A stretch of 64,000 nt of DNA from Nocardia harenae NBRC 108248 (GTDB lineage Bacteria; Actinomycetota; Actinomycetes; Mycobacteriales; Mycobacteriaceae): positions 372,001 to 436,000 of the forward strand of contig NZ_BDBH01000005.1 in NCBI RefSeq assembly GCF_001612885.1. Direction: 5' to 3'. Below the pieces are notes generated by a model. It was not told the origin of the DNA. It saw only the letters and a program-made list of their open reading frames with translations, and did not search any database. Positions within the stretch are counted from its first letter, which is position 1. Each line of letters starts with the position of its first letter. This document shows positions 8,519 to 16,416 of this stretch, piece after piece. Position numbers and translations under genes: made by a program.

Positions 8519-10394
8519 CCGCGATCACCACCCGGCCCTCCCACACCGTCACGGTGACGAACTGGCGGTACGTGCGCACGGCGCCGTCCGGGCGGGCCTC
8601 GGTGATCACCACGTCGAAGCGGCCGTCCGCCATCTGCGTGATCAGCACGCAGTGCTGGGTGTTCGGCGGCACCGATGCGATGCCCGCGTCGATCACCTCC
8701 ACCGTGGAGACCGCCGCGTCCGGCGCGGTCACCGCACGCGCCGCCGTGCCGGAGCGGGTCACGTAGTAGGCGTGCTGGAAGGCGAGGACCGCCTCCGGGC
8801 CGGTGTCGGTCGAGCCGAGGCCATTGCCGCGGACCAGACCGTTCTCCCTGGTCGGCTCGCAGCCCGGGCCGCCGCCGAGGATGGGGTCGGTGATCGCCGC
8901 GACCGGCTGGCGCGGGTTCGTCGCCGCCGCGGTGTAGGTGAGCACCACCGCCGCGGTGGCCAGTGAACCCGCCACCGCCACCAACCCGACCACAAGGGAG
9001 CGGCGCACCCGCGGTTTCGCCGGGGCCGGTTGCTCCGCGGAGGAGAGGCCGGGGGTGAGCATGCCCGGCCACAGCGGAGCCGCCGCCCTTCCCTTCTTCG
9101 GCGGCTGGGGGATGCGCGGGGGAAGCGGGCGGTCGCGGCGCGCGGCGTCGCGGAGGGAGCCGGGGGGTGGGGGGCCTTCGCCGCGGCGGCGGCCTTGCGG
9201 GGTTCCGGAGCGTTGGGTGCCGGGGCGGACGCGGGGCAGTGCGCCGGAGTGCGGGGGTAGCGGAGTGTCCGGGCGGACCCGCGGCAACTCGCCGGAGCGC
9301 GGGGAGACCGGAGTCTCCGGACGGACCCGCGGCAACTCGCCGGAGCGCGGGGAGACCGGAGTCTCCGGACGGACCCGCGGCAACTCGCCGGAGCGCGGGG
9401 CGTCCGGGCGAACGCGAGGCAGAGCACCCGAGGCCGGACCATGCGGGTGGACACCAGGCAGTCCGCCGGAAACCGAGGCGTCCGGGCGGACACGGGGTAG
9501 CGCACCCGAGACCGGGGAGTCCGGGCGGATGTGAGGCGGCGTGCCCGAGGCGGGCGCGGCGGGACGTGCCCGCGGCATCTCACCCGAGCGCGCGTCGGGG
9601 CGAATGCGCGGGAACTCTCCGGAGCGGTAGGCATCCGGCGGCACCCGCGGAATCTCCCCTGACCGATGCGCACCCCCGGACCGGCGCTCGACCCGTGGAA
9701 ACTCCCCGGAGGGCACCCCACCCTGCTCGCCGAACGGCGTGGCGCCGGTCATCTCACCGCCTCCACGTCGCGGAGCGCCGCCCGCAGGCCCCACCCCGAA
9801 AATCCCTCCGCTGCGCCGCGGTTCGCCCTGGGGCAGGTCACCCCGGCGGCCCGGCGGGTCGTAAGGACCGGGTTGCCGAGGGCGCCCCGCTCCATCGCCG
9901 TAGGGCATCATCTCACCGCGACGTCCCACCGCGCGCCCGAACGGCCCCTGCTCCGCAACACCCCGGGGCAGTGATCCCGTGTCCCGTACCGGCCACGGCG
10001 CCGCCGCGTCGCCGCCCCGCCCCCACGGCTCGGGCGCCACCCCGCGCGACGGAGCTGCCCCATTCGGCGCCCACGGTTCAGCGGCCGCACGGGACGGAAC
10101 CGCACCACCCTGCGACGACCGCTCGGGCACAGCCCCGCGCGAACCCGCGTCCGGCTCCGGGGGCAATCGAACCTGCCCCCATTCATCACTCCGAACCCGC
10201 CGAACCATCCCCCGGGTCGCCCCGGGCACGCCCCCGGACTCCGGCGGCACCCCCTCCCGCTGCGCGTCCGAACGCCGCGAGGCGCCACGACGCCCACTCT
10301 CCCGGCGCGCGGCATCGCGAAGCGTCTCACCCCGGGGAGCCGCCCGTCCCGCGGCGCCCCTTTCCCTGGGCTCGGACGCGTTCCACGACATCAT
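8499..10394 (-). CDS. Large repeat-rich single-pass membrane protein with C-terminal extracytoplasmic domain
   Basis: About 631 residues, none with an assignable function. Residues about 1-440 are low-complexity, rich in R, P, G and S, with more than ten degenerate repeats of SGELPRVRPDTP type. One transmembrane helix follows (LVVGLVAVAGSLATAAVV, about residue 480). The last 140 residues form a compact domain with two cysteines and strands such as VVITEARPDGAVRTYRQF, resembling the DUF8176-type domain I associate with Nocardia. The charged tail would be cytoplasmic. Start: tandem ATGs at 10394/10391; no strong ribosome site. Its 3' end overlaps udgB by 20 bases. Confidence 0.75.
   Translation of the reverse strand: MMSWNASEPRERGAAGRAAPRGETLRDAARRESGRRGASRRSDAQREGVPPESGGVPGATRGMVRRVRSDEWGQVRLPPEPDAGSRGAVPERSSQGGAVPSRAAAEPWAPNGAAPSRGVAPEPWGRGGDAAAPWPVRDTGSLPRGVAEQGPFGRAVGRRGEMMPYGDGAGRPRQPGPYDPPGRRGDLPQGEPRRSGGIFGVGPAGGAPRRGGGEMTGATPFGEQGGVPSGEFPRVERRSGGAHRSGEIPRVPPDAYRSGEFPRIRPDARSGEMPRARPAAPASGTPPHIRPDSPVSGALPRVRPDASVSGGLPGVHPHGPASGALPRVRPDAPRSGELPRVRPETPVSPRSGELPRVRPETPVSPRSGELPRVRPDTPLPPHSGALPRVRPGTQRSGTPQGRRRGEGPPPPGSLRDAARRDRPLPPRIPQPPKKGRAAAPLWPGMLTPGLSSAEQPAPAKPRVRRSLVVGLVAVAGSLATAAVVLTYTAAATNPRQPVAAITDPILGGGPGCEPTRENGLVRGNGLGSTDTGPEAVLAFQHAYYVTRSGTAARAVTAPDAAVSTVEVIDAGIASVPPNTQHCVLITQMADGRFDVVITEARPDGAVRTYRQFVTVTVWEGRVVIAAIARPS
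9274..9400 (-). repeat. 48-bp tandem DNA repeat inside the repeat-rich membrane protein gene
   Basis: A 48-base unit repeats perfectly from 9274, 9322 and 9370, about 2.6 copies. It encodes the 16-residue unit containing SGELPRVRPETPVSPR. The near-identity at DNA level shows recent unit duplication by slippage or unequal crossover, in contrast to the diverged repeats around it, so copy number is probably polymorphic. Confidence 0.9.
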
Positions 10395-10462
10395 GATCTC
10401 GCCACACTCCCTCTGCCGGAGCCCGCACCACCGAGCCCCGTGGGTCCCTCTCAATGCCGTTG

Positions 10463-10480
10463 TGCAATAACAAGATTGCA
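10463..10480. promoter_or_regulatory. AT-rich island with inverted repeat TGCAAT-N6-ATTGCA
   Basis: Perfect 6-base arms with a 6-base spacer lie 70-90 bases upstream of the repeat-rich membrane protein gene, followed by ATATATCC. The local AT content is unusual here, which fits a promoter and operator for the minus-strand gene. The binding protein is unknown. Confidence 0.4.
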
Positions 10481-10513
10481 TATATCCGCTGTTCACGCTG
10501 CGCGAATGGTCCG

Positions 10514-10534
10514 GACCGGCCGGAGCGGCCGGTC
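10514..10534 (-). terminator. GC-rich hairpin downstream of the MFS exporter gene
   Basis: GACCGGCCG-GAG-CGGCCGGTC forms a perfect 9-base stem with a 3-base loop. There is no following T tract, so it would be a non-canonical actinobacterial terminator or a transcript-stabilising hairpin. It lies about 200 bases past the exporter stop codon. Confidence 0.4.
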
Positions 10535-10740
10535 ACCCGGCGCCCTCGGCAAACGCCCAGTGAACAACCGCGCATTCCGAGCGCACCCCGAATTACGCTG
10601 AGCCCGGCGTCTTTCGAACAACTCCCTCCCGGCATGTGATTGATATCTCCCACTCCGGCGATCCGTCGAGGGAGGTTGCCATCGGAAGTACCGTTCGGAA
10701 GGACGGCACGAACTGCACAGATGTAATTCCGAGGATTCGC

Positions 10741-12300
10741 TCAGCGGTCTCCACCCGCGCGCTCCGGCGCGTCGAAGGCGGTGACGACCGCCGCCACCAG
10801 AATCAGGACGGCGGAGACCAGCAGCGCCACCTCGAGCCCGTGGTGGAACGCCTCCCTGCCGGTGTTCAGCACCTCGTTGAGCTTCGAGTAGTACGGCAGG
10901 TACGGCGTGATGTTGGTCCCCGGCGGTATCCCGCCCCGCTGCACCGCGTCCACCACGAAGGGCTGGAGCTCCGGCGGCAGCCCGAGCTCCGACATCCGTG
11001 CCTTCAGATCCGCGGTGAGCAGCGAGTTCACCAGCGCACCGAGCACCGCCACGCCGACCGCCGACCCGACCTGCCGCATCGTATTGGTCGCCGCCGCCGC
11101 CATCCCCGAGTGCTCGGCGGGCAGCCCGGAGAGCACCGCCGAGGTCAGCGGCACCACCGCGACCCCGAACCCGGCGCCTGCCAGCGCCATGGCCGCGGCG
11201 AGCGGCGCGTCCTCGATCGCCCCCTCCAGCGTGTACCGGGTGAGCAGAATGCCCGCGGCCCCCACCAGGCACCCGGCGATCATCGGCGTCCGCGCCCCGC
11301 GCCGCGCCACCCAGAACCCCGCGGCCAGCGACGCCACCACGATGGCGACGGCCATCGGCGTGAACACCGCCGCCGTCCGCGCCCCCGAGTACGAGTGCAT
11401 GACCTGCAGGTACAAGGCGGTGAAGAAGAAAATGGAGAAGATGCCGAAGTACACGGCGAACGCCACCACCAGCGCGCTCCGCACCGCGGGTGGTCGCAGG
11501 TACCGCAGCTGGAGCATGGGCGCCCGCGCCCGCAGCTCGACCACGACGAAGGCGACCAGCGCCAGCGCCCCGCCCACGAACAGCGCGAGCACCGGCCCCG
11601 AGGTGTACCCCTCGTGCTCCCCGGCGATGGCGGCGTAGATCACCGCGCCGAGGAACCCGGCGCCGAGCACGAACCCGGCCCAGTCGACCGGCCCGTCCGG
11701 CGGATCCGAGCTCTCCGGCACCGACCACAGCGCCGCGAGCAGCGCGGCCGCCCCGAGCACCAGGTTGAACCAGAAGATCGAGCGCCAGCCGTAGGCGTGC
11801 ACCAGTACCCCGCCGAGCACCGGCCCCGCGGCCAGCGCCAGCCCGGCCGCCGCCGCCCACACGCCGAGCGCGCGAGCGCGGGCCCGTTCGTCCGGGAAGA
11901 TCTGGCGCAGCAGCGAGAGCGTGCCCGGCTCCGAGGCCGCCGCGCCGACGCCCATGATCGCGCGGCCGAGGATGAGCAGCGGCACGGTGGCCGCGAGCGC
12001 CGCCACCGCCGACCCCGCGCAGAAGACCACCAGCCCGGCGATCATCACCCGCTTGCGCCCCCACCGGTCGCCGAGCGAGCCGCCCGCCAGCATGAGCCCC
12101 GCGAAGACCACGGTGTAGGCGTTGACCACCCACTGCAGCGTGCTCACATCGGTGCGCAGCTCGTTCCGGATCGCGCCGAGCGCCACGCTCACGATGGTGG
12201 TGTCGAGAAAGGTCACGAACACGACGGCGGTGACCACCGCGAGTGCCGTGACCGGTCGCGCCGCTGTCCTCGGCGCCCTGCCCGTCGACCTCACGCGCAC
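10741..12300 (-). CDS. DHA2-family (14-TM) MFS drug/proton antiporter
   Basis: About 519 residues with 14 predicted membrane helices. The first helix region has FLDTTIVSVALG, the QacA/EmrB-type signature, and the loop after helix 2 has motif A, GGSLGDRWGRKR. A further signature is WRSIFWFNLVLG in helix 6. An export role for hydrophobic drugs or lipophilic metabolites is typical; the substrate is unknown. The GTG at 12300 is chosen because the hydrophobic core begins soon after; GTG 12294 is possible. No good ribosome site is visible. It is divergent from the metallophosphoesterase gene across about 170 bases. Confidence 0.88.
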   Translation of the reverse strand: MRVRSTGRAPRTAARPVTALAVVTAVVFVTFLDTTIVSVALGAIRNELRTDVSTLQWVVNAYTVVFAGLMLAGGSLGDRWGRKRVMIAGLVVFCAGSAVAALAATVPLLILGRAIMGVGAAASEPGTLSLLRQIFPDERARARALGVWAAAAGLALAAGPVLGGVLVHAYGWRSIFWFNLVLGAAALLAALWSVPESSDPPDGPVDWAGFVLGAGFLGAVIYAAIAGEHEGYTSGPVLALFVGGALALVAFVVVELRARAPMLQLRYLRPPAVRSALVVAFAVYFGIFSIFFFTALYLQVMHSYSGARTAAVFTPMAVAIVVASLAAGFWVARRGARTPMIAGCLVGAAGILLTRYTLEGAIEDAPLAAAMALAGAGFGVAVVPLTSAVLSGLPAEHSGMAAAATNTMRQVGSAVGVAVLGALVNSLLTADLKARMSELGLPPELQPFVVDAVQRGGIPPGTNITPYLPYYSKLNEVLNTGREAFHHGLEVALLVSAVLILVAAVVTAFDAPERAGGDR

Positions 12301-12474
12301 AGGGTACGGGGCGAGCGGACCCGCCGGTCCGAATGACCGGTGAACAGCGGACGACGCTGCGGCACAGTGGTTCGGCAATCCGGCAGCCGGCCGATCAGCG
12401 CAGCTCGCGCGCTGTTCACGGGATGACCCGCTGGCCTCGATAGGTTTCGGCCAGAAGCTATTCGAGGGATTGCG

Positions 12475-13983
12475 ATGGCCTGCCGCACACACAACCGCAG
12501 GACGATTCTGACCGCGATGACCGCGGCCGCCGCACTTCCGGTGAGCGGCTCGGTGCTGCTCGCCGCCCGGCCCGCCGCCATGGCGGCCCGCGATCTGGAG
12601 ATCCTCACGGTGAGCGACAGTTCGGTGGCGGTGAGCTGGACGACCGGCGCCTTCGACGCCATCGGCCGCTGGTGGCCGGTGGAGACCGACACCGAACTGC
12701 TGCTCGGCCCGGCGGATTCACCGCGCTCACTGCCGGTGGTTCACGTCGACCCCACCCCGACGGCCTTCCACTACGCGGAGGTCAGCGGCTTGGAGCCGGG
12801 CAGGCGCTACACGCTCGAGGCCAGATCGGGCGGGGTGCCCGCGGTGGCAGGTTCGCCGCTCGCCCGGTGGAGCGCCGAGCACCGCCTCGAATTCCGCACC
12901 CTCACACCGCCGCCCGGCCGCCTGCTGCGCACCATCGCGCTCGCCAACGACGTGCACTACGGCGAGGAGGTGAGCGGCCAGATCACCGCCGCCCTGCCCA
13001 CCGGTGTGCGCCAGGAACCGGGCATGGCCCCGTACCCCCAGGTCATGCTGGATGCCCTGCTCGCCGACGTGCGCGCCCCCGACCGCGCGGTCGACCACCT
13101 GGTGCTCGCGGGCGACCTCACCAGCGACGGCACCCCGCGCGAATCCGCCGCGCTGCGCCGCAGACTGGATCGCTGGGGCGAGTTCGGCCGGGAGGTCCTG
13201 GTCTGCCGCGGCAACCACGACCGCCCGCGCGCGGGACTCACCTGGCAGTCCGGCGCCCGCCTGGCAGGCAGCAACCACTTCGACTGCTGGGGCCCGCACT
13301 TCCTCCCCCGCCAGCGGCTGCGCGACCACGACCTCGGCGGTCTCCGCGTGATCGGCCTCGACACCACCGAGCTGGACGCCGCGGGCGGCACCATCGCCCC
13401 CGGCCAGCTCGCCGGCCTCGGCTCCATGCTCCGCGCCGAACCCGACCGCCCCACCCTGATTTTCGGCCACCACCCGGTGACCGGGGAGTCGGCCCGCACC
13501 AACTTCGGCGGCCCCCGCTTCGTCCTCGACCGCCGCGACGCCGCCGAGCTGCACCGCCTCTACGCCCGCGCCCCCGGCGTCTTCCTGCACCACAGCGGCC
13601 ACACCCACCGCAACAAGCGCACCCGCCCCGACACCGACATCCGCGTCGAGTTCCTCGAGGTCGCCTCGATCAAGGAGTACCCCGCCGGCTACGCCCTGCT
13701 CCGCCTCTACGAGGGCGGCTACATGATCACCTTCCACACCGTGCGCGGCGCCGACGCGCAGCGCTGGAGCGCCCGCACCCGCTCCCAGCTCTTCGGCCTG
13801 CTCCGCCGCTACAGCCTCGGCTCCCCCGCCGACCGCAATCACGTCGTCCGCCGGGATCTCACCGGCCTCGCACCGGCGATCACCGCCTCCCGGGGCCGCC
13901 GCGCCCCGCGGCGCGCGGAGAGCGAAACGAAAAGAGGCCCCCGCGGTGCGGAAGCCTCTGATCTGGCCGGATGGTGGAGCTAA
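12475..13983 (+). CDS. Tat-exported calcineurin-like metallophosphoesterase with N-terminal Fn3-like domain
   Basis: Up to 502 residues. The N-terminus has a twin-arginine type signal (HNRRTILTAM followed by an alanine-rich core ending in AARPAAMAA). Residues about 40-145 look like the Fn3-like domain of secreted purple-acid-phosphatase relatives. The metal-site motifs follow in order: DVHY, GDLTSDG, GNHDR, GHHP and GHTH. A two-metal phosphoesterase acting outside the membrane is expected; substrate unknown. The start ATG 12475 follows GAGGGA. The last 18 or so codons cross the tRNA terminator and the first 12 bases of the antisense tRNA-Ala gene. Confidence 0.87.
   Translation: MACRTHNRRTILTAMTAAAALPVSGSVLLAARPAAMAARDLEILTVSDSSVAVSWTTGAFDAIGRWWPVETDTELLLGPADSPRSLPVVHVDPTPTAFHYAEVSGLEPGRRYTLEARSGGVPAVAGSPLARWSAEHRLEFRTLTPPPGRLLRTIALANDVHYGEEVSGQITAALPTGVRQEPGMAPYPQVMLDALLADVRAPDRAVDHLVLAGDLTSDGTPRESAALRRRLDRWGEFGREVLVCRGNHDRPRAGLTWQSGARLAGSNHFDCWGPHFLPRQRLRDHDLGGLRVIGLDTTELDAAGGTIAPGQLAGLGSMLRAEPDRPTLIFGHHPVTGESARTNFGGPRFVLDRRDAAELHRLYARAPGVFLHHSGHTHRNKRTRPDTDIRVEFLEVASIKEYPAGYALLRLYEGGYMITFHTVRGADAQRWSARTRSQLFGLLRRYSLGSPADRNHVVRRDLTGLAPAITASRGRRAPRRAESETKRGPRGAEASDLAGWWS
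13928..13959 (-). terminator. Rho-independent terminator of tRNA-Ala
   Basis: On the minus strand AGAGGC pairs with GCCTCT across a GC-rich loop and is followed by TTTCGTTTCG, directly downstream of the tRNA 3' end. It lies inside the 3' end of the plus-strand metallophosphoesterase reading frame. Confidence 0.75.
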
Positions 13984-14047
13984 GGGGAATCGAACCCCTG
14001 ACCTTCTCGATGCGAACGAGACGCGCTACCAACTGCGCTATAGCCCC
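13972..14047 (-). tRNA. tRNA-Ala (anticodon CGC), CCA encoded
   Basis: The minus strand folds into a full cloverleaf of 76 bases including CCA. The acceptor stem pairs GGGGCTA with TAGCTCC, with A as discriminator. The D arm is GCGC-AGTTGGTA-GCGC, the anticodon arm TCTCG-TTCGCAT-CGAGA and the T arm AGGGG-TTCGATT-CCCCT. The loop TTCGCAT gives anticodon CGC, which reads GCG alanine codons, abundant in this genome. Confidence 0.96.
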
Positions 14048-14154
14048 GTGCGGCTCATGGGAACCGCGCTGCAACACTGTATCAGGACGGCGCCGCAGAC
14101 TCCGAATCGGGGCTGTGAGCTGGGGCGATACCACTCACGGCCCCGATCGGGGAG

Positions 14155-15405
14155 CTACTCGCCCGCGGCCCGGCGCATGTCATCGGTGCGGTTGCGCAGG
14201 GCACGGGCGGCGGCCGGCTCGAAGGTCTCCATCTGCTCGAAGTCGGGGGACTCGTCGTCCGGTTCGAGCAGGACGGAGCGGCGGCGCAGGAGGCGGGCGG
14301 TGTCCCGGTCCATGCCGACGGCGGCGCGGCGCTCCCGGCGTGGGGCGGGCTCGTTGTCGTCCTCCTCCGCGAGCCGGCGGCCGCGACCGAGCCGGGCGGA
14401 GCGGCGGCGCCGGATCTCCTCCTCCATCCGGACCTGCTTACGCAGGTACGCCAGGTAGCCGACGAGCACGACCAGGCTCAGCCCGGTGCCCCACCAGAGC
14501 GCGGGGGCGACGGCCAGACCGAGGCCGCCGCAGAGCAGGCCGGTGAGCATGAGGCCGAGCACGGCGCGCTGCCGGAAGGTGTAGCGGGCGGCGCGGGCGA
14601 TGGCGTCGGCCTCCGGGTCGTAGCCGCCGCGGCCGCGACGGCTCGGCACGAAGTCGTCGGCGGGCCCGGCGGTCTTCTGCTCGTCCGCGGGGGCGGGGTC
14701 CTCGTCCTCGTAGTCCTCGTCCTCGTAGAGGTCGTCGTCGAGGCGCGCGGGGGCCTTGAGGGGGGCGGGCGGGATGCGGGCGCTCACCCGGGAGGTGTCC
14801 CGGGCCGGCTCCGGTTCGGGGGCGTCGTCCCCGAAGGGCTCGTCCTCGTACTCGGCATCCTCGGCGCCGGGCTCGGCGTCCCGGTCGTAGCGCGCGTCCC
14901 GATCGGGGTCCGCGTCGTCTCCGGCCGGATCCTCGCGGGCTCGGTCCGCCTCGGTGCGGTCCTCGTCCGCCGGATCCTCGTCCGCCGGATCCTCGTCGGT
15001 GAGGTCGTCGGGGTCCGCCGCGTCGTCGTACTCGGCGGCCGCGTCGGCTGTGGTCTCCCCCTCGGTCTCGGGCATGTCGGTGTCCGCGGGCCGATCCTCG
15101 TTGGTGCGGGGATCGGTGACGGTGTGTTCGTCGTCGGTGACGGGCTCGTCGGCCGAAGTCGTCATCCGATCCTCCGCATCATCGCTGTGGGGAAGCCTTC
15201 TCGTGCGTCGGGGTGGCCGGTAGTCGGGATCGCTGTCGTGCGGGCCGTTCTTGCGGCGGCGTTTCGAGCCGCCCCGGTACAGCACTCGGGTCGCCAGCGC
15301 GGCGTCGGTGGTGCGCCGGATGCGCGGGTGGCGGTTGGCGAGCATGGGAAAGAGAACGAAGACCCACAGCACGACGAGCCCGATCCACAGGATCGAATTC
15401 GGCAT
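14155..15405 (-). CDS. glpR: Divisome protein SepX/GlpR
   Basis: A 416-residue membrane protein with one N-terminal helix (ILWIGLVVLWVFVLFPML), a basic stretch LANRHPRIRRTTD, a long acidic linker (about residues 80-260) rich in D, E, P and A, and two more helices around residues 285-340 before a basic tail. This architecture and the adjacent Glp gene match the actinobacterial SepX/GlpR (Rv0996) protein. GlpR is a membrane receptor for the MoeA-like protein Glp, which binds FtsZ at the septum; the Streptomyces orthologue SepX supports division. Start ATG 15405 has GGAGGTG upstream. The acidic linker carries DEDPADEDPADED-type repeats. Confidence 0.88.
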   Translation of the reverse strand: MPNSILWIGLVVLWVFVLFPMLANRHPRIRRTTDAALATRVLYRGGSKRRRKNGPHDSDPDYRPPRRTRRLPHSDDAEDRMTTSADEPVTDDEHTVTDPRTNEDRPADTDMPETEGETTADAAAEYDDAADPDDLTDEDPADEDPADEDRTEADRAREDPAGDDADPDRDARYDRDAEPGAEDAEYEDEPFGDDAPEPEPARDTSRVSARIPPAPLKAPARLDDDLYEDEDYEDEDPAPADEQKTAGPADDFVPSRRGRGGYDPEADAIARAARYTFRQRAVLGLMLTGLLCGGLGLAVAPALWWGTGLSLVVLVGYLAYLRKQVRMEEEIRRRRSARLGRGRRLAEEDDNEPAPRRERRAAVGMDRDTARLLRRRSVLLEPDDESPDFEQMETFEPAAARALRNRTDDMRRAAGE

Positions 15406-15740
15406 GTCGTCAACACCTCCGTCCCCGCCGGGATTGGTCCACTCGGCCCGCGGCCGGGCCGCTCCCCGCCGAGCGGCCGCGCAGGCCCTCGTCCGGGGCG
15501 GCGGTTCGGCCGCCGCGGAGGTGCCGCGGCAGGCCCCCTCACCGGCCGGCCGAGCACCTCACAGGCTCCGTGCCGACGACGCGGGACGCACCGCCGACGT
15601 CCGTAGGTTAATTCCGGGTAGAGATCACAACGAGCAGGCGCGCCGTGCACTTGCGCCACAGCAGTCACATTTCCACCACTTCCGCGGCGCGTGCAGCCAC
15701 CGTATTCCTTTCCCCCGGACGACGAATCCCCTTCGGCGGT
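15406..15740. other. Intergenic region upstream of glpR
   Basis: About 335 bases with no supportable gene. It probably carries the glpR promoter, and it separates glpR from the rimJ-like gene, so glpR is likely transcribed on its own as well as by read-through. GC-rich short inverted repeats are present, but none stands out as a regulatory site. Confidence 0.5.
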
Positions 15741-15768
15741 GCGACACCGCAGCTCAGAGCGGTGTCGC
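15741..15768 (-). terminator. Hairpin at the rimJ-like stop codon
   Basis: GCGACACCGC at 15741-15750 pairs perfectly with GCGGTGTCGC at 15759-15768 across an 8-base loop that contains the stop codon of the rimJ-like gene. No T tract follows on the minus strand, so it is a probable weak terminator or 3'-end protector. Confidence 0.5.
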
Positions 15769-16404
15769 GCGTCCCTCCCGCACGATCCGGTCCAGCACGG
15801 TGCCGAGCACCTCTTCGACTGTGATACCCACCAGGAGGTGATCACGCCAGGCGCCGTCCACATCGAGGTAGCGGCGCAGCAGCCCCTCCTCGCGGAATCC
15901 GGCGTGCCGCAGCACCGCCTGGCTGGCCATATTCTCCGGCCGCACCGTCGCCTCCACCCGGTGCAGCCCGACCGGGCCGAAGCAGTGGTCGAGGCCGAGC
16001 GCGAGCGCCGCCGTGGCCACACCCTTCCCGCTCAGATCGCGCGCCACCCAGTAGCCGATCCAGGCCGAGCGCAGCGCGCCGCGCACGATATTGCCGACCG
16101 TGATCTGCCCGGCGAAGTCGCCGTCCACCTCGATCGCGAGCGGGATCATGGCGCCGCGCCGGGCCTCCGCCCTGAGCCCGGACCAGAGCGAGGGCCAGTT
16201 CGAGGCGTGGTTGCGCGCCTCCCAACTGCCCCGGCCGGTCGGCTCCCACGGCTCCAGGTGGTCGCGGTCGCGCAGCCGGATCCGGCTCCAAGCGGCGGCG
16301 TCCCGCAGCCGCACCGGCCGCAGCCGCACCTCACCGGCGGCGACCAGCACCGGACCGACCTTGGCCGGCCATCCCGGATGCTGCGCACCACGGAGAACGC
16401 TCAT
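15754..16404 (-). CDS. rimJ: GNAT N-acetyltransferase, RimJ-like
   Basis: A 216-residue GNAT protein. It opens with RLRPVRLRDAAAWSRIRLRD, has the central strand PLAIEVDGDFAGQITVGNI, an acetyl-CoA binding region GKGVATAALALGLDHCFG, and the RimJ/RimL signature RVEATVRPENMASQAVL with HAGFREEGLL. The closest type is ribosomal-protein alanine acetyltransferase, as in M. tuberculosis Rv0995 at the same position. The true target is not known. ATG 16404 is chosen because GAGG lies ten bases upstream; GTG 16413 is an alternative. It begins 3-12 bases after the Glp stop codon and is cotranscribed with it. Confidence 0.85.
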   Translation of the reverse strand: MSVLRGAQHPGWPAKVGPVLVAAGEVRLRPVRLRDAAAWSRIRLRDRDHLEPWEPTGRGSWEARNHASNWPSLWSGLRAEARRGAMIPLAIEVDGDFAGQITVGNIVRGALRSAWIGYWVARDLSGKGVATAALALGLDHCFGPVGLHRVEATVRPENMASQAVLRHAGFREEGLLRRYLDVDGAWRDHLLVGITVEEVLGTVLDRIVREGRATPL

Positions 16405-16416
16405 ACCGGGCACGCC

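Larger units (their letters stand above)
10395..10740. other. Intergenic region between two minus-strand genes
   Basis: About 345 bases without a supportable gene. It holds the AT-rich inverted repeat at 10463-10480, probably the promoter of the membrane protein gene, and a GC-rich hairpin at 10514-10534 that may end transcription of the upstream exporter gene. Confidence 0.6.
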
